A stretch of 64,000 nt of DNA from Panulirus ornatus (GCF_036320965.1 NC_092271.1:291457-355456), one strand, 5' to 3'; positions 30,501 through 40,855 are shown, counted from the first letter of the stretch. The notes: generated by a model from the sequence alone, not told the origin. Made by a program: numbers and translations.

Positions 30501-31915
30501 TGCCACCAGCACCACGGAGTATGTACTGCAATGCCACCAGCACTACTACGTATGTACGACACTGCCACCAACAACACAACGTACGTACTACACTGCCATC
30601 ACTACGGCATCGTGCGTACTACACTGCCATCACTACGGCATCGTGCGTACGACACTGCCACCAGCATCACGATGTACGTACTATACTGCCATTAGCACCA
30701 CAACGTACGTACTACATTGCCACCAGCACCACAAAGTACGTACTACACAGCCAATCGCAACACTAAGTACTACACTGATAGGAGCACTACAACGTACGTA
30801 CTGCACAGCCACCAGCACCACGACGTACGTACTACACTGAAAACAGCACCAGGACGTACGTACTAGACTGACACCAGCACCACGACGTAGGTACTACAGT
30901 GCCACCAGTACCACTACGTACTTAATACACTGACACCAGCATCATTAGGTAAGTACTACACTCCCGCCAACACTACGAGGTACGTACTACACTGACATCA
31001 GCACCACGACGTTCATAATACACTGCCACCAGCAGCACGATGTACGTACTACACTGCCACCAGCACCACAGCGTATGTACTACATTGCCATCAATACCAC
31101 GACGTACGTACTTTACTGCCACTAGCACCACGATGTTTATGCAACACTGACACTAACACCACGACGTATGCACTACACTGCTACCAGCACTACGATGTAC
31201 GAACTACACTGCCACCAGCACCGCAACAGATGTACTATACTGCCACCGGCAGTATAGCACCATATAGCACCATAACGTGCGTACTAAACTGCCACCAGCA
31301 CAATGAGGCACTTACGATACTTCCACTAGCACCAAAACGTGCGTACTTTTGTGATACAAGCACCACAACTTACGTACTACACTGACATCATCACCACGAC
31401 GTTCTTACTACTCTGATGCTAACACCACGACATACCTACTACAACGCCTCCAGCACCACGATGTAGGCACTACACTGACTCCAGCACCACGACATACGCA
31501 CTACACGGACACAAGCACCACGACGTTCATACTACACTGCCACCAGCAGCACAACGTACGTACTACACTGCCACCAGCATCACAACGTACGTACTACACT
31601 GCCTCCAGAGCCACATCATAGCATCAAGACGTATGTACTACACTGTTACACTGCTCTTTCAACACGACGTACGTACTATACTGCCACTATCACAACGAAG
31701 TACGTACTACACTGACACCAGCACCACGACTATGTACTACACTGCCACCAGCACCACGAGGTACATACCACACTGCCACCAGCACAAAGACGTACGTATT
31801 GTACAAGCATCACGACGTACATATTACACTGCCACCAGCAGTAAGACGTATGTACTATACTGCCACTAGGACACCGACTTATGTACTACAATGCCACCAG
31901 CACCAAGACCTACGT
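27555..31915. repeat. Tandem ~2.17 kb duplication within satellite B
   Basis: The block at about 27555-29735 is repeated at about 29736-31915. From about 28212 to 29320 and from 30382 to 31490 the copies appear identical at an offset of exactly 2170 bp, and the translated frames match residue for residue. Around the junction (about 29320-30260) the partner copies differ mainly by scattered 1-2 bp indels rather than substitutions. That pattern suggests either a very young duplication or an unpolished assembly join. Confidence 0.9.
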
Positions 31916-33370
31916 ATTACACTGCCACCAGCACCACAATTTACGTACTACACTGCCACCAATACCACAACGTACTTACGACACTGCCACCAGTATCAAG
32001 ACGTACGTATTACACTGCTACCAGCACCACGACGTACGTACTATACTGCCACCGGAACAATACCTATGTACTACACTGCCACCTGTACCACAATGTACGT
32101 ATGATACTGCCACCAGCACTACGACGTACGTACTACACTGCCACTATTACCACAGTGTATGTACTATACTGTCACCAGCACCACGACGTACGCACTATAC
32201 CGCCACTAGCACTACGACGTATGTATTACACTGCTACCAGCAGCACGACGTACTTACTTCACTGCCACTAGCAGCACAACGTATGTTTTACACTGCCACC
32301 ATCAAGACTACGTACGTATTATACTGCCACTAGCACAACGACGTATGTACTACACTGCCACCAGCAGCACGACGTACGTGATACACTGCCACTAAGACAA
32401 TGAGGTACGAACTACACTGACACCAAATCCATGACGAATGTACTATCCTGACACCAGCAGCACGACGTATGTACTACAGTGCCTGCAGCAGCACGACTTA
32501 CGTACAACAATGCCATCATCACCACGATGTAATACAACACGACGTGCGCATTACACGGATACCAGCACCACGACGTATGTACTACACTGCACGTACGTAC
32601 TGCACTGACAGTAACCCACAACGTTTATGCTATTCTGACACAAGTACCACGACGTATGTAATACACTGCTACCAGCACCACGACGTATGTACTATGCTCT
32701 CACCAGTAACACGACGTGTCTACTACACTGCCACCAGCACCATGACTTATGTTGTACACTGCCACCAGCACCACGACGTATGTACTATACTGCCACCAGC
32801 ACCACGACGTGTGTACTACACTGCCACCAGCACCACGATGTACGTACTACACTGCCACCAACACCACAACGTACGTACTCCACTGCCACCAGTACCACAA
32901 CGTACGTACTTCACTGCTCCCAGCACCACAACGGATGTACTATACTGCCACCAGCACCATGACGTACGTACTACAATGACTGCAGCACCACAACGTATAT
33001 ACTACACTCCCACCAGCACAATGAGGTACGTGCTATACTGCCACTATTACCACGACGTACGTACTATACTGTCACCACCTCCACGACGTGTGTACTACAC
33101 TGCCATCACCATAACGACGTACGTACTACACTGACACCAACCCAACAAGTATATGTTATACTGACACCAGTACTACGACGTATGTAGTACACTGCCACCT
33201 GCACCACTACGTACGTACTACACAGACACCAGCACCACGACGTATGTACTCTACTGCCACCAGCACCACGACGTACGTACTGCACTGACACTAAACCACC
33301 ACGTTTATGCTATTGTGACACCAGTACCACGACGTATGTATTATACTGCCATCATCACCACGACGTACGT

Positions 33371-34029
33371 AATACACTGACACCAGCATCACGAATTATG
33401 TACTATACTGCAACCAGCACCACAACGTATGTACTACACTGCCACCAGCACTACGACGTAAATACTACACTGCCACCAACACCACAACTTACGTACTACA
33501 CTGCCATCACTACGACATAGTACGTACGACACTGCCACCAGCACCACGATGTACGTACTATACTGCCATTAGCACCACGACTTACGCACTACACCGCCAC
33601 CAGCACCACAACGTACGAAATGCACTGACATCACCACCACGACGTACGTGCTACACTACCTGCAGCACCACGACGTATGTATTATACTGCCACCATCACC
33701 ACGATGTACGTAATACACTGACACCAGCATCACGAATTATGTACTATACTGCAACCAGCACCACAACGTATGTACTACACTGCCACCAGCACTACGACGT
33801 AAATACTACACTGCCACCAACACCACACTTACGTACTACACTGCCATCACTACGACATAGTACGTACGACACTGCCACCAGCACCACGATGTACGTACTA
33901 TACTGCCATTAGCACCACGACTTACGCACTACACCGCCACCAGCACCACAACGTACGAAATGCACTGACATCACCACCACGACGTACGTGCTACACTACC
34001 TGCAGCACCACGACGTATGTACTGCACTG
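33371..34029. repeat. 341 bp higher-order repeat, two copies
   Basis: The block starting aatacactgacaccagcatc at 33371 recurs at 33712, an offset of 341 bp, or exactly eleven 31 bp units. The copies are nearly identical. One visible difference is a single missing a (caccacaactt versus caccacactt). The second copy runs to the end of the satellite. Confidence 0.85.
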
Positions 34030-34165
34030 GGGGAGAACCTCCACAGTGATGTAGCTTCCCTCGCGAGGTTTTTGTAACATGCAGACAACATAGCTCTCTC
34101 AACAGTCTCTTTCATCTGCTCTTCCTTCTTAGATATCTATATTAATTTCCCATATTTCTCCTTTA

Positions 34166-34169
<4 letters not shown>

Positions 34170-34259
<90 letters not shown>
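34170..34259. repeat. (CT)45 microsatellite
   Basis: A nearly pure CT dinucleotide run of about 90 bp, GA on the minus strand, lies about 0.85 kb upstream of the TMTC start codon. Long GA/CT tracts near promoters can bind GAGA-type factors in arthropods. That role here is inference. Confidence 0.97.
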
Positions 34260-34263
<4 letters not shown>

Positions 34264-34963
34264 GTCTGTCTATCTTAGGACCCTCCTCCAATAACAAAAT
34301 CCACTCCCTTCCTCCTGTCTAAAATTCCCGCAGAACAGCTCATCATGGTCATGCAGTTTTCTTTTGTTCCATCCATTCCCACTTTTCTTCTTTTCACTCC
34401 ACGTCCATTTCCTTTTCTCCCCTCTCTTCCTCTACCCCATCCTCCACAGTACAGAGCTGTATATAATTGTGAAAGTTTTAGGATATCTGGATCTCTATCG
34501 CCAATGTTGACCTGAGAAACAGTTTCAGCTGCACCAGATGGTAGTGTCGAGCTCGTGTGTGTGTGGTTGAAGTAAAGATGGAAGTAACTCCTTCCTGGCG
34601 TTGATTGGAGTGCAATCTGGGGTGGAGGAATGGGAGAGTTTGTGAGGATTTGTAGGTGTGACGTGGGTGAGGAGTTTGTGTGAGGATAAGTAAAGTAGGA
34701 AATAGTTTGTATAGAAGAGGTATAGATGACTTTGGCATCAACCAGATAACTACATTGTTCTCGTTTTTGTATTTGATGTTCGTGTTTAATCTGTTTTTCT
34801 ATTAAGTCTTCAGACTTTTGTTATGTAATTATCATTAAGAGTTTATTTTGCTGTATATTCTATAGTTGTTTACTGATGTTTGTTGTGCTTTTAAGTTGGT
34901 GGGTGGGGGGCTTACCAAGTCCGTGTGAACGAGACGTTATGTTATCTCACACCTGAACTACAC

Positions 34964-35061
34964 ACGCCTCCCTTAGATGACGTGACCCAAGTACAGCTAC
35001 AACAAGACACGAGGAGACGCCTCCCTTAGATGACGTGATCTTAGTAAAGCTACAAGACAAG
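34964..35061 (+). promoter_or_regulatory. Direct duplication (53 bp offset) with two CRE-like TGACGTGA motifs
   Basis: The string acgcctcccttagatgacgt begins at 34964 and again at 35017. The copies stay similar for about 45 bp, including the following taNagctacaa part. Each contains tgacgtga, one base from the palindromic CRE tgacgtca. The pair lies 40-135 bp before the ATG, so it is either in the 5'UTR or in the proximal promoter. Duplication is seen directly. Binding by CREB/ATF-type factors is inference. Confidence 0.6.
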
Positions 35062-35098
35062 TTTTTGCCTCAGTGAGGCAGTCAAGAGTGTGAACATC

Positions 35099-35469
35099 AT
35101 GGACGGAGGTGAAGAATGTTTTTGTCAGTGCACGCCGAGAGGAAGACAAAAATCCTGTACTACTTCTGCCTCCTCCTACACACCTTCTTGTTCGTCCTGG
35201 TCGTCACGGAGCCATGGAGAGAGCAGTGAGAGCGAGGACCCGCCGCCCACCTGGCTGTACATGACGGTGTGGGTGGCGGGGGTTCTGGTCTACGTCAATG
35301 GTCTGACGGGAGACTTCGTGCACGACGACGTCAGCGCCATCAAAACAAATCCGGACGTTTTGGGAACTAACCCGCTCTCCCATGTAATCTTCAACGATTA
35401 CTGGGGCAAGCCCATGGCCGACCCACTCTCCCACAAGTCCTACCGACCCTTCACCATCCTCAACTTCAG
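35099..35469 (+). CDS. TMTC-family protein (transmembrane and TPR repeat), first coding exon
   Basis: This exon encodes about 124 residues. TMTC proteins are multi-pass ER membrane proteins with a GT-C-like N-terminal half and C-terminal TPR repeats, linked in vertebrates to O-mannosylation of cadherins. The residues show a Ser/Cys-rich cytosolic leader, a first membrane segment (LYMTVWVAGVLVYVNGL), then the family's first luminal loop: TGDFVHDDVSAIKTNPDV, the acidic HDD pair, NDYWGKPMAD and SHKSYRPFTILNFR. The start chosen is the ATG at 35099 (good context atcATGG). An in-frame GTG at 35090 is less likely. The last codon is split at cag|gtaggt, giving a phase-2 intron, and unspliced reading hits TAG at 35471. 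Downstream exons are not in the window. The paralogue (TMTC1, 2, 3 or 4) is not certain. Confidence 0.9.
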
Positions 35470-36064
35470 GTAGGTACTCAAGAGACTTTCATTCTGCTTA
35501 TATATTCAGTTTTACCAGTTGTGACCTTAACGTGAGTTTTAATGTATGTTGTCATATTCTGGGGTAAATCATGAGGATATCAGTGCTACCTCATTAATGT
35601 TCATTTACTTTTACTAGTCTGACTACTCTGTCCTACTTAGTGAAGCCGCCCTAAGCAAGTCGTGTACTTAAGCGACGGTAATGAAAGAAGAAATCAATTT
35701 TCTGTAAAAGATAATGCTCTTGCAGACTTCAGAATAAAAATGGAAAAGTCTTTTGATTAGAAACGCATGATTACTACCCTGAGAGTATGTATTCAGAGGA
35801 CTAATTTCTAATTTCAAGGTTTGGTTGGAACGAGATCAAATAACCTCCAGGAGGAGGACCATATACCATGAGCTGATGTTAATGTTATACCTTGTGAATA
35901 TATGGATTGAATATCGAACGTTTTATGTGGATGTCCGTAACTCTGTCTTAACAACCAGCACAAATATCTTCCCGATATTCTAGATGGTAATAATTCTTGT
36001 AATTTACACACGAAAAAAGTTTTTTTTTCACAAAATCTACTCGACATGGTGACATATTTTCATT

Positions 36065-36295
36065 AGTATGTTATATAAGGAACGTATGTATATGATAGGT
36101 TAATGTTATATAATGTTATATAATGTTATATAATGTTAAGGGGCATATGTAGGTGTTAGGTTAATGTTATGTAAGGAACTTATGTAGGTTAATGTTATGT
36201 AAGGGACGTATGTGGGTGTTTGGTTAATGTTAAGTAAATGACATATGTACATTAAAGTTATGTTTAGGACGTATGTAGGCGTTACATTAATGATT
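36065..36295. repeat. Degenerate minisatellite (~35-40 bp unit)
   Basis: About six diverged copies of a unit resembling aggttaatgttatgtaaggg followed by acgtatgtaggtgtt. A short stretch (ttatataatg repeated about four times near 36110) shows a 10 bp sub-period. Confidence 0.75.
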
Positions 36296-36821
36296 CACAT
36301 GCTAGAGAAATAGGAAGTTACTATCAAGAAGACCTGTACCAAATAAGAAACTTGACAGAATAAATATCTTCGGCTATTTTGTTGTGTTTTTCCTTTACTA
36401 TTGGAAGTTCTTTCAGATGAGTCGTGTAAGCTGAACCTTGAAAGAGGCAACTAAAAAATCGTTTCGAATATTTTTTCTTTTTTGAACGATTTGTCTTTCC
36501 GAGTACCATAATACGTAACTAAAGTATTTACTGTAACGGTTTTGCCATCTTGTACAAAAATGTCTCAGCTGATTATGAAAATCAGTAGGGTTTCAGATGG
36601 AGAACCACGTCATTTCCAGGGAGAACCACTTGTGTGGATTGCGGGTGATGTTGTCACTATATATGAATGCCGACAACAGTTGTGGTATGAGAAAAGGTCA
36701 GGCCAACAACATCACTTCTGCATACTGCATCAGGAAACTATGTAAACCCATGGGTACACAGCAGGGCCAACGCATACTGATATGCCTTGCAAACTTTCAT
36801 AATACGTAACACTCCTTATAT

Positions 36822-37254
<433 letters not shown>

Positions 37255-40200
37255 TATCCCTGGGGATAGGGGTGAAAGAATACTTCCCACGTATTCCTCG
37301 CGTGTCGTAGAAAGCGACTAGAGGGGACGGGAGCGGGGGGCCAGAAATCCTCCCCTCCTTGTATTAACTTTCTAAAATGGGAAACAGAAGAAGGAGTCAC
37401 GCGGGGAGTGCTCATCCTCCTCGAAGGCTCAGAGTGGGGTGCCTAAATGTGTGTGGATGTAACCAAGATGTGAAAAAAGGAGAGATAGGTAGTATGTTTG
37501 AGGAAAGGAACCTGGATGTTTTGGCTCTGAGTGAAACGAAGCTCAAGGGTAAAGGGGAAGAGTGGTTTGGGAATGTCTGGGGAGTAAAGTCAGGGGTTAG
37601 TGAGAGGACAAGAGCAAGGGAAGGAGTAGCAATACTCCTGAAACAGGAGTTGTGGGAGTATGTGATAGAGTGTAAGAAAGTAAATTCTCGATTAATATGG
37701 GTAAAACTGAAAGTTGATGGAGAGAGGTGGGTGATTATTGGTGCATATGCACCTGGGCATGAGAAGAAAGATCAAGAGAGGCAAGTGTTTTGGGAGCAGC
37801 TGAATGAGTGTGTTAGTGGTTTTGATGCACGAGACCGGGTTATAGTGATGGGTGATTTGAACGCAAAGGTGAGTAATGTGGCAGTTGAGGGAATAATTGG
37901 TATACGTGGGGTGTTCAGTGTTGTAAATGAAAATGGTGAAGAGCTTGTAGATTTATGTGCTGAAAAAGGACTGATGATTGGGAATACCTGGTTTAAAAAG
38001 CGAGATATACATAAGTATACTTATGTAAGTAGGAGAGATGGCCAGAGAGCGTTATTGGATTACGTGTTAATTGACAGGCGTGCGAAAGAGAGACTTTTGG
38101 ATGTTAATGTGCTAAGAGGTGCAACTGGATGGATGTCTGATCATTATCTTGTGGAGGCTAAGGTGAAGATCTGTATGGGTTTTCAGAAAAGAAGAGTGAA
38201 TGTTGGGGTGAAGAGGGTGGTGAGAGTAAGTGAGCTTGAGAAGGAGACCTGTGTGAGGAAGTACCAGGAGAGACTGAGTACAGAATGGAAAAAGGTGAGA
38301 ACAATGGAAGCAAGGGGAGTGGGGGAGGAATGGGATGTATTTAGGGAATCAGTGATGGATTGCGCAAAAGATGCTTGTGGCATGAGAAGAGTGGGAGGTG
38401 GGTTGATTAGAAAGGGTAGTGAGTGGTGGGATGAAGAAGTAAGAGTATTAGTGAAAGAGAAGAGAGAGGCATTTGGACGATTTTTGCAGGGAAAAAATGC
38501 AATTGAGTGGGAGATGTATAAAAGAAAGAGACAGGAGGTCAAGAGAAAGGTGCAAGAGGTGAAAAAAAGGGCAAATGAGAGTTGGGGTGAGAGAGTATCA
38601 TTAAATTTTAGGGAGAATAAAAAGATGTTCTGGAAGGAGGTAAATAAAGTGCGTAAGACAAGGGAGCAAATGGGAACTTCAGTGAAGGGCGCAAATGGGG
38701 AGGTGATAACAAGTAGTGGTGATGTGAGAAGGAGATGGAGTGAGTATTTTGAAGGTTTGTTGAATGTGTTTGATGATAGAGTGGCAGATATAGGGTGTTT
38801 TGGTCGAGGTGGTGTGCAAAGTGAGAGGGTTAGGGAAAATGATTTGGTAAACAGAGAAGAGGTAGTGAAAGCTTTGCGGAAGATGAAAGCCGGCAAGGCA
38901 GCAGGTTTGGATGGTATTGCAGTGGAATTTATTAAAAAAGGGGGTGACTGTATTGTTGACTGGTTGGTAAGGTTATTTAATGTATGTATGACTCATGGTG
39001 AGGTGCCTGAGGATTGGCGGAATGCGTGCATAGTGCCATTGTACAAAGGCAAAGGGGATAAGAGTGAGTGCTCAAATTACAGAGGTATAAGTTTGTTGAG
39101 TATTCCTGGTAAATTATATGGGAGGGTATTGATTGAGAGGGTGAAGGCATGTACAGAGCATCAGATTGGGGAAGAGCAGTGTGGTTTCAGAAGTGGTAGA
39201 GGATGTGTGGATCAGGTGTTTGCTTTGAAGAATGTATGTGAGAAATACTTAGAAAAGCAAATGGATTTGTATGTAGCATTTATGGATCTGGAGAAGGCAT
39301 ATGATAGAGTTGATAGAGATGCTCTGTGGAAGGTATTAAGAATATATGGTGTGGGAGGAAAGTTGTTAAAAGCAGTGAAAAGTTTTTATCGAGGATGTAA
39401 GGCATGTGTACGTGTAGGAAGAGAGGAAAATGATTGGTTCTCAGTGAATGTAGGTTTGCGGCAGGGGTGTGTGATGTCTCCATGGTTGTTTAATTTGTTT
39501 ATGGATGGGGTTGTTAGGGAGGTAAATGCAAGAGTTTTGGAAAGAGGGGCAAGTATGAAGTCTGTTGGGGATGAGAGAGCTTGGGAAGTGAGTCAGTTGT
39601 TGTTCGCTGATGATACAGCGCTGGTGGCTGATTCATGTGAGAAACTGCAGAAGCTGGTGACTGAGTTTGGTAAAGTGTGTGGAAGAAGAAAGTTAAGAGT
39701 AAATGTAAATAAGAGCAAGGTTATTAGGTACAGTAGGGTTGAGGGTCAAGTCAATTGGGAGGTGAGTTTGAATGGAGAAAAACTGGAGGAAGTGAAGTGT
39801 TTTAGATATCTGGGAGTGGATCTGGCAGCGGATGGAAACATGGAAGCGGAAGTGGATCATAGGGTGGGGGAGGGGGCGAAAATTCTGGGGGCCTTGAAGA
39901 ATGTGTGGAAGTCGAGAACATTATCTCGGAAAGCAAAAATGTGTATGTTTGAAGGAATAGTGGTTCCAACAATGTTGTATGGTTGCGAGGCGTGGGCTAT
40001 GGATAGAGTTGTGCGCAGGAGGATGGATGTGTTGGAAATGAGATGTTTGAGGACAATGTGTGGTGTGAGGTGGTTTGATCGAGTGAGTAACGTAAGGGTA
40101 AGAGAGATGTGTGGAAATAAAAAGAGCGTGATTGAGAGAGCAGAAGAGGGTGTTTTGAAGTGGTTTGGGCACATGGAGAGAATGAGTGAGGAAAGATTGA

Positions 40201-40571
40201 CCAAGAGGATATATGTGTCGGAGGTGGAGGGAACGAGGAGAAGAGGGAGACCAAATTGGAGGTGGAAAGATGGAGTGAAAAAGATTTTGTGTGATCGGGG
40301 CCTGAACATGCAGGAGGGTGAAAGGAGGGCAAGGAATAGAGTGAATTGGAGCGATGTGGTATACCGGGGTTGACGTGCTGTCAGTGGATTGAATCAAGGC
40401 ATGTGAAGCGTCTGGGGTAAACCATGGAAAGCTGTGTAGGTATGTATATTTGCGTGTGTGGACGTATGTATATACATGTGTATGGGGGTGGGTTGGGCCA
40501 TTTCTTTCGTCTGTTTCCTTGCGCTACCTCGCAAACGCGGAAGACAGCGACAAAGTATGAAAAAAAAAAAA

Positions 40572-40577
<6 letters not shown>
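37255..40577 (+). mobile_element. Full-length RTE-like non-LTR retrotransposon (LINE)
   Basis: The element has a 122 bp 5'UTR, one long ORF, a 3'UTR of about 200 bp, then an A-run (40560-40577) that grades into (TA)n. The 5' end starts with the perfect 14 bp palindrome tatccctggggata. The 5'UTR can form further stems (aatac/gtatt; gagggga/tcccctc at the distal end). The 3' end finishes with gcgctacctcgcaaacgcgg and agacagcgacaaagta. A single ORF with apurinic-type endonuclease plus RT, no separate ORF1, a short 3'UTR and a simple-repeat tail fit the RTE group best. Clade assignment is by eye. The intact ORF and near identity with several truncated copies suggest recent activity. Confidence 0.9.
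37377..40373 (+). CDS. LINE ORF: endonuclease-reverse transcriptase, intact
   Basis: This is a 998-residue polyprotein that would nick target DNA and copy the element's RNA onto it (target-primed reverse transcription). Residues ~17-260 form an EEP/APE-type endonuclease: GCLNVCG, SETK (52-55), GDLNAK (from 159), LDYVLID (from 227) and SDH (254-256). A basic helical linker follows. The RT spans about 500-770: KAGKAAGLDGIAVEFI, WRNACIVPLYKGKG, NYRGISLL, motif A FMDLEKAYD (635-643), motif B GLRQGCVMSPWLFNLF, catalytic FADD (743-746), then YLGVDL. The C-terminal region has a conserved RRRMDVLEMRCLRTMCG and GRPNWRWKDGVKK segment. No gag-like or zinc-knuckle ORF1 was seen. The start is the first ATG after an in-frame TAA. 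The other copies with this region read AGG or CGG at this codon. Confidence 0.93.
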   Translation: MGNRRRSHAGSAHPPRRLRVGCLNVCGCNQDVKKGEIGSMFEERNLDVLALSETKLKGKGEEWFGNVWGVKSGVSERTRAREGVAILLKQELWEYVIECKKVNSRLIWVKLKVDGERWVIIGAYAPGHEKKDQERQVFWEQLNECVSGFDARDRVIVMGDLNAKVSNVAVEGIIGIRGVFSVVNENGEELVDLCAEKGLMIGNTWFKKRDIHKYTYVSRRDGQRALLDYVLIDRRAKERLLDVNVLRGATGWMSDHYLVEAKVKICMGFQKRRVNVGVKRVVRVSELEKETCVRKYQERLSTEWKKVRTMEARGVGEEWDVFRESVMDCAKDACGMRRVGGGLIRKGSEWWDEEVRVLVKEKREAFGRFLQGKNAIEWEMYKRKRQEVKRKVQEVKKRANESWGERVSLNFRENKKMFWKEVNKVRKTREQMGTSVKGANGEVITSSGDVRRRWSEYFEGLLNVFDDRVADIGCFGRGGVQSERVRENDLVNREEVVKALRKMKAGKAAGLDGIAVEFIKKGGDCIVDWLVRLFNVCMTHGEVPEDWRNACIVPLYKGKGDKSECSNYRGISLLSIPGKLYGRVLIERVKACTEHQIGEEQCGFRSGRGCVDQVFALKNVCEKYLEKQMDLYVAFMDLEKAYDRVDRDALWKVLRIYGVGGKLLKAVKSFYRGCKACVRVGREENDWFSVNVGLRQGCVMSPWLFNLFMDGVVREVNARVLERGASMKSVGDERAWEVSQLLFADDTALVADSCEKLQKLVTEFGKVCGRRKLRVNVNKSKVIRYSRVEGQVNWEVSLNGEKLEEVKCFRYLGVDLAADGNMEAEVDHRVGEGAKILGALKNVWKSRTLSRKAKMCMFEGIVVPTMLYGCEAWAMDRVVRRRMDVLEMRCLRTMCGVRWFDRVSNVRVREMCGNKKSVIERAEEGVLKWFGHMERMSEERLTKRIYVSEVEGTRRRGRPNWRWKDGVKKILCDRGLNMQEGERRARNRVNWSDVVYRG

Positions 40578-40664
<87 letters not shown>
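40578..40664. repeat. (TA)n tail of the full-length LINE
   Basis: About 87 bp of TA follow the A-run at the LINE 3' end and directly precede the minus-strand PLE fragment. Confidence 0.95.
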
Positions 40665-40668
<4 letters not shown>

Positions 40669-40710
40669 ATGTATTCCCATGAGTCCATGGGGAAAATGAA
40701 ACAAGAAAAG

Positions 40711-40757
40711 TTCCCAAGTGCACTTTCGTGTAATAATCACATCATAAGGGGGAGACA
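40711..40757 (-). ncRNA. Hammerhead ribozyme remnant, inactivated
   Basis: On the minus strand this copy has the GAAA box, the palindromic gtgcac and the stem I partner ggga. The first core box reads CTTATGA instead of CTGATGA, changing the invariant G5, and stem I has an extra C. It is homologous to the intact-looking copy at 42931-42971 and should not cleave. Confidence 0.65.
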
Positions 40758-40855
40758 CAAGAAAGAAATATAACAGTCAGTTGATATACATCGAAGAGAC
40801 GAAGCTAGGAAGCCATTTGGTAAACATGTGATTATCCAAAACATACAACGAGCCT

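Larger units (their letters stand above)
4153..34029. repeat. Satellite/minisatellite B, 31 bp unit, ~30 kb array
   Basis: About 29.9 kb of uninterrupted tandem repeat, roughly 960 units. One unit is acgtacgtactacactgcca followed by ccagcaccacg (31 bp). The tacgta/gtacgtac palindrome recurs in most units. Because 31 is one more than a multiple of three, any forward reading cycles through all three frames every 93 bp. The consensus has no forward stop, so many spurious 60-280 codon ORFs appear with a 31-residue period (TTYVLHCHQHH then DVRTTLPPAPRR). Variant units recur at fixed long spacings, showing higher-order organisation. No transposon, gene or spacer was seen inside. The array ends about 1.07 kb upstream of the TMTC start codon. 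A centromeric or heterochromatic role cannot be judged from sequence. Confidence 0.95.
34030..35098 (+). promoter_or_regulatory. Presumed promoter / 5'UTR region of the TMTC-family gene
   Basis: This is unique, non-satellite sequence between satellite B and the TMTC start codon. It contains a 90 bp CT tract, a possible but weak TATA-like string (gtatataat, about 34458) and a duplicated segment just before the ATG. No transcription start can be assigned from sequence. A short minus-strand open frame at 34478-34741 has no recognisable domain and is not called. The placement as promoter and 5'UTR is inferred from position only. Confidence 0.4.

Noticed and set aside
4640..33291. Numerous 60-280 codon ORFs rich in H, T, Y and R (or V, W and C on the minus strand)
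   Set aside because: They are translations of the 31 bp satellite unit with a 31-residue period and show no start context or domain.
4153..34029. Possible CRISPR-like array
   Set aside because: Repeats are contiguous with no unique spacers, and unit variation is gradual. The genome is eukaryotic.
34478..34741. 87-codon minus-strand ORF upstream of TMTC
   Set aside because: No domain, low complexity (H, P, T and S), no supporting context.
35090..35098. GTG start for the TMTC exon
   Set aside because: A eukaryotic ATG with good context follows nine bases later in the same frame.
36542..36809. Two overlapping plus-strand ORFs of about 70 codons
   Set aside because: No recognisable family, no splice or start support. 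May be old transposon or intronic noise.
40560..40577. Poly(A) tail of a processed pseudogene
   Set aside because: The A-run is preceded by the LINE 3' end and grades into TA, as in other copies of the family.
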